The position numbers and the translations under genes are program-made. The notes under the pieces were generated by a model that saw only the letters and a program-made list of their open reading frames with translations, made no database searches and was not told the DNA's origin. From positions 1,178,001 through 1,242,000 of the forward strand of contig OZ244626.1 in the NCBI GenBank assembly GCA_965218495.1: DNA of 64,000 nt. Reading direction: 5' to 3'. The stretch's first letter is position 1; each line of letters opens with the position of its first letter. Positions 63,065 through 64,000 of the stretch are shown piece by piece. The DNA is from G965218495 sp965218495 (GTDB taxonomy: Bacteria > Bacteroidota > Rhodothermia > Rhodothermales > Bin80).

Positions 63065-64000
63065 CGCACTGCGGTCGTCGTGAGCGAAGCCGTCGTCGAT
63101 GGCTCCAGAAGGCCGTCGTACGTGCTCAGATCCACCACAGGAGGCGCTACCAAATAATCCGGAACTTGCAGCGTCCGGTCCAGCAGCGCCTCTACGGCCT
63201 CTGCCGTAATGGCCTCCTTGCCCTTCAGCAGCACGCTGAGGGCGGCATCTACGCCCGATTCGCTCTCCTTGGCCGCCAGGTGCAGCACACGCAGATACGC
63301 CTTGTCGGCCTTCAGAGGCGCTTTGTGCGCCCGACGCAACGCGTCATAGGCCATCCGGAACCGGTGGGTGGGAAAGAGATCGGCCCGGTACCGGTAGTGG
63401 GCAAACGCACCCGGTTTGCGCACCAGCGAGTCGATCACATGCCGATACTCGATTCGGTGCTTGCTTCTTCCATGCAGCCGCGGCATGCGCTCCATGAGAC
63501 GCTGCCCGAACCGCACCTCGACCGCCTCGCCGAACAGACGGATGTCGACCTGTTCGCCGATAAGCCGGCTCGGCACCGAATAGCTGTTGTTCCGCACCCG
63601 GATCGTGCTGCCCTTCGATACCCGCACGCGCATCGCCTTGTAGCTTTCGAGTCGGCGCTCCGGAAGCGGCCCCAGATAGGCCCGCTCCTGCTTGAGGCGC
63701 TCCTTGCGCGGCGCATTCAGCTGCGCAAACAGCTGCTCGAGGAAAGCCTCATAGGCCTGCCGGCTCTCAAAGTCATTGCTTCCGCGCAGGATGAGCTGGT
63801 TCTTCATGGCCAGCTTCAGCCGGTAGTGCCGCTGCTCCACCTTGCCGTTCTCGTGCGGACTCCGCACCTGCGTATGCCGCGCTTCCATGCCGCAGTGGCG
63901 CATCAAGGCCTGGTAGCGATCCGTAAAGGCCTCGCCGCCGCCACGCTGCAGCTTGCGTACCGCAGCGCTCAGGGAGTCCGTCTGGTGCAGCCTTGGCACG
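63061..64000 (-). CDS. istA: IS21 transposase IstA, C-terminal part (runs off the window)
   Basis: At least 312 codons with no start inside the window; the gene continues past the right edge. It shows the end of the rve-type catalytic core with the Glu region SPHENGKVEQRHYRLKLAM, followed by the IstA C-terminal domain (STIRVRNNSYSVPSRLIGE, VDIRLFGEAVEVRFGQRLM). Translationally coupled to istB. Confidence 0.93.
   Translation of the reverse strand, partial: VPRLHQTDSLSAAVRKLQRGGGEAFTDRYQALMRHCGMEARHTQVRSPHENGKVEQRHYRLKLAMKNQLILRGSNDFESRQAYEAFLEQLFAQLNAPRKERLKQERAYLGPLPERRLESYKAMRVRVSKGSTIRVRNNSYSVPSRLIGEQVDIRLFGEAVEVRFGQRLMERMPRLHGRSKHRIEYRHVIDSLVRKPGAFAHYRYRADLFPTHRFRMAYDALRRAHKAPLKADKAYLRVLHLAAKESESGVDAALSVLLKGKEAITAEAVEALLDRTLQVPDYLVAPPVVDLSTYDGLLEPSTTASLTTTAVR

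Overview
The window looks like a chromosome segment of a Bacteroidota-lineage bacterium, most likely of the Rhodothermia/Balneolia type. Four surface or secreted proteins end in a type IX secretion (T9SS) sorting domain with the YPNPF motif. A mannobiose/cellobiose 2-epimerase lies next to a GH130 phosphorylase remnant, a pairing known from Rhodothermus. The DNA is fairly GC-rich, and the 16-26 kb stretch looks the richest by eye. I saw no rRNA, tRNA or CRISPR array.

0-15.4 kb is ordinary chromosome. A LacI-type regulator, a decayed GH130 mannosylglucose phosphorylase (minus strand, several frames), a 2-epimerase, a sugar MFS porter, a sodium:solute symporter and a PgpH-like cyclic-di-AMP phosphodiesterase lie in a row. 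They look like a mannan-disaccharide locus that has lost its phosphorylase. Next come a translationally coupled pair, glutamate-semialdehyde dehydrogenase plus a dihydrodipicolinate-reductase-like dehydrogenase, then a small methyltransferase and a secreted phosphodiesterase with a PKD domain and a T9SS tail.

16.0-32.8 kb is the most unusual part: nine tightly packed minus-strand genes. In transcription order they are a 2224-residue LRR/Ig-like T9SS adhesin, a small secreted protein, an ExbD-like protein, a TonB-like protein, a second ExbD-like protein, a TPR lipoprotein, an Ig-repeat protein ending in DUF4402-like (pilin-type) and PapD-like (chaperone-type) regions, an usher-like outer-membrane protein, and an ExbB/MotA/TolQ-like channel. 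I read this as a candidate proton-motive-force-energised chaperone/usher-like surface assembly system. That is inference.

33-55 kb holds duplicated surface-protein loci broken up by nested mobile elements. Two copies of a two-gene unit (short LRR protein plus subtilisin-like protease/LRR/T9SS protein) and the giant adhesin share nearly the same ~200-bp leader and signal-peptide region. One protease copy is intact (35.6-39.5 kb). The other (46.5-54.3 kb) is split by an IS1380-family element and by an ORF-less group II intron that itself contains a second group II intron at its 3' end (a twintron). Removing these insertions restores one open frame of 1368 codons. An ISNCY-type transposase gene (40.4-46.2 kb) is split by two tandem group II introns at one site; the first carries an IS1380 insertion and the second encodes the reverse transcriptase/maturase.

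55-64 kb holds a single-polypeptide sensor kinase/response regulator (GAF-PAS-HisKA-HATPase-REC-winged helix), an IS110-type transposase interrupted by an IS1634-type element, and an IS21 istA/istB pair that runs off the right edge.
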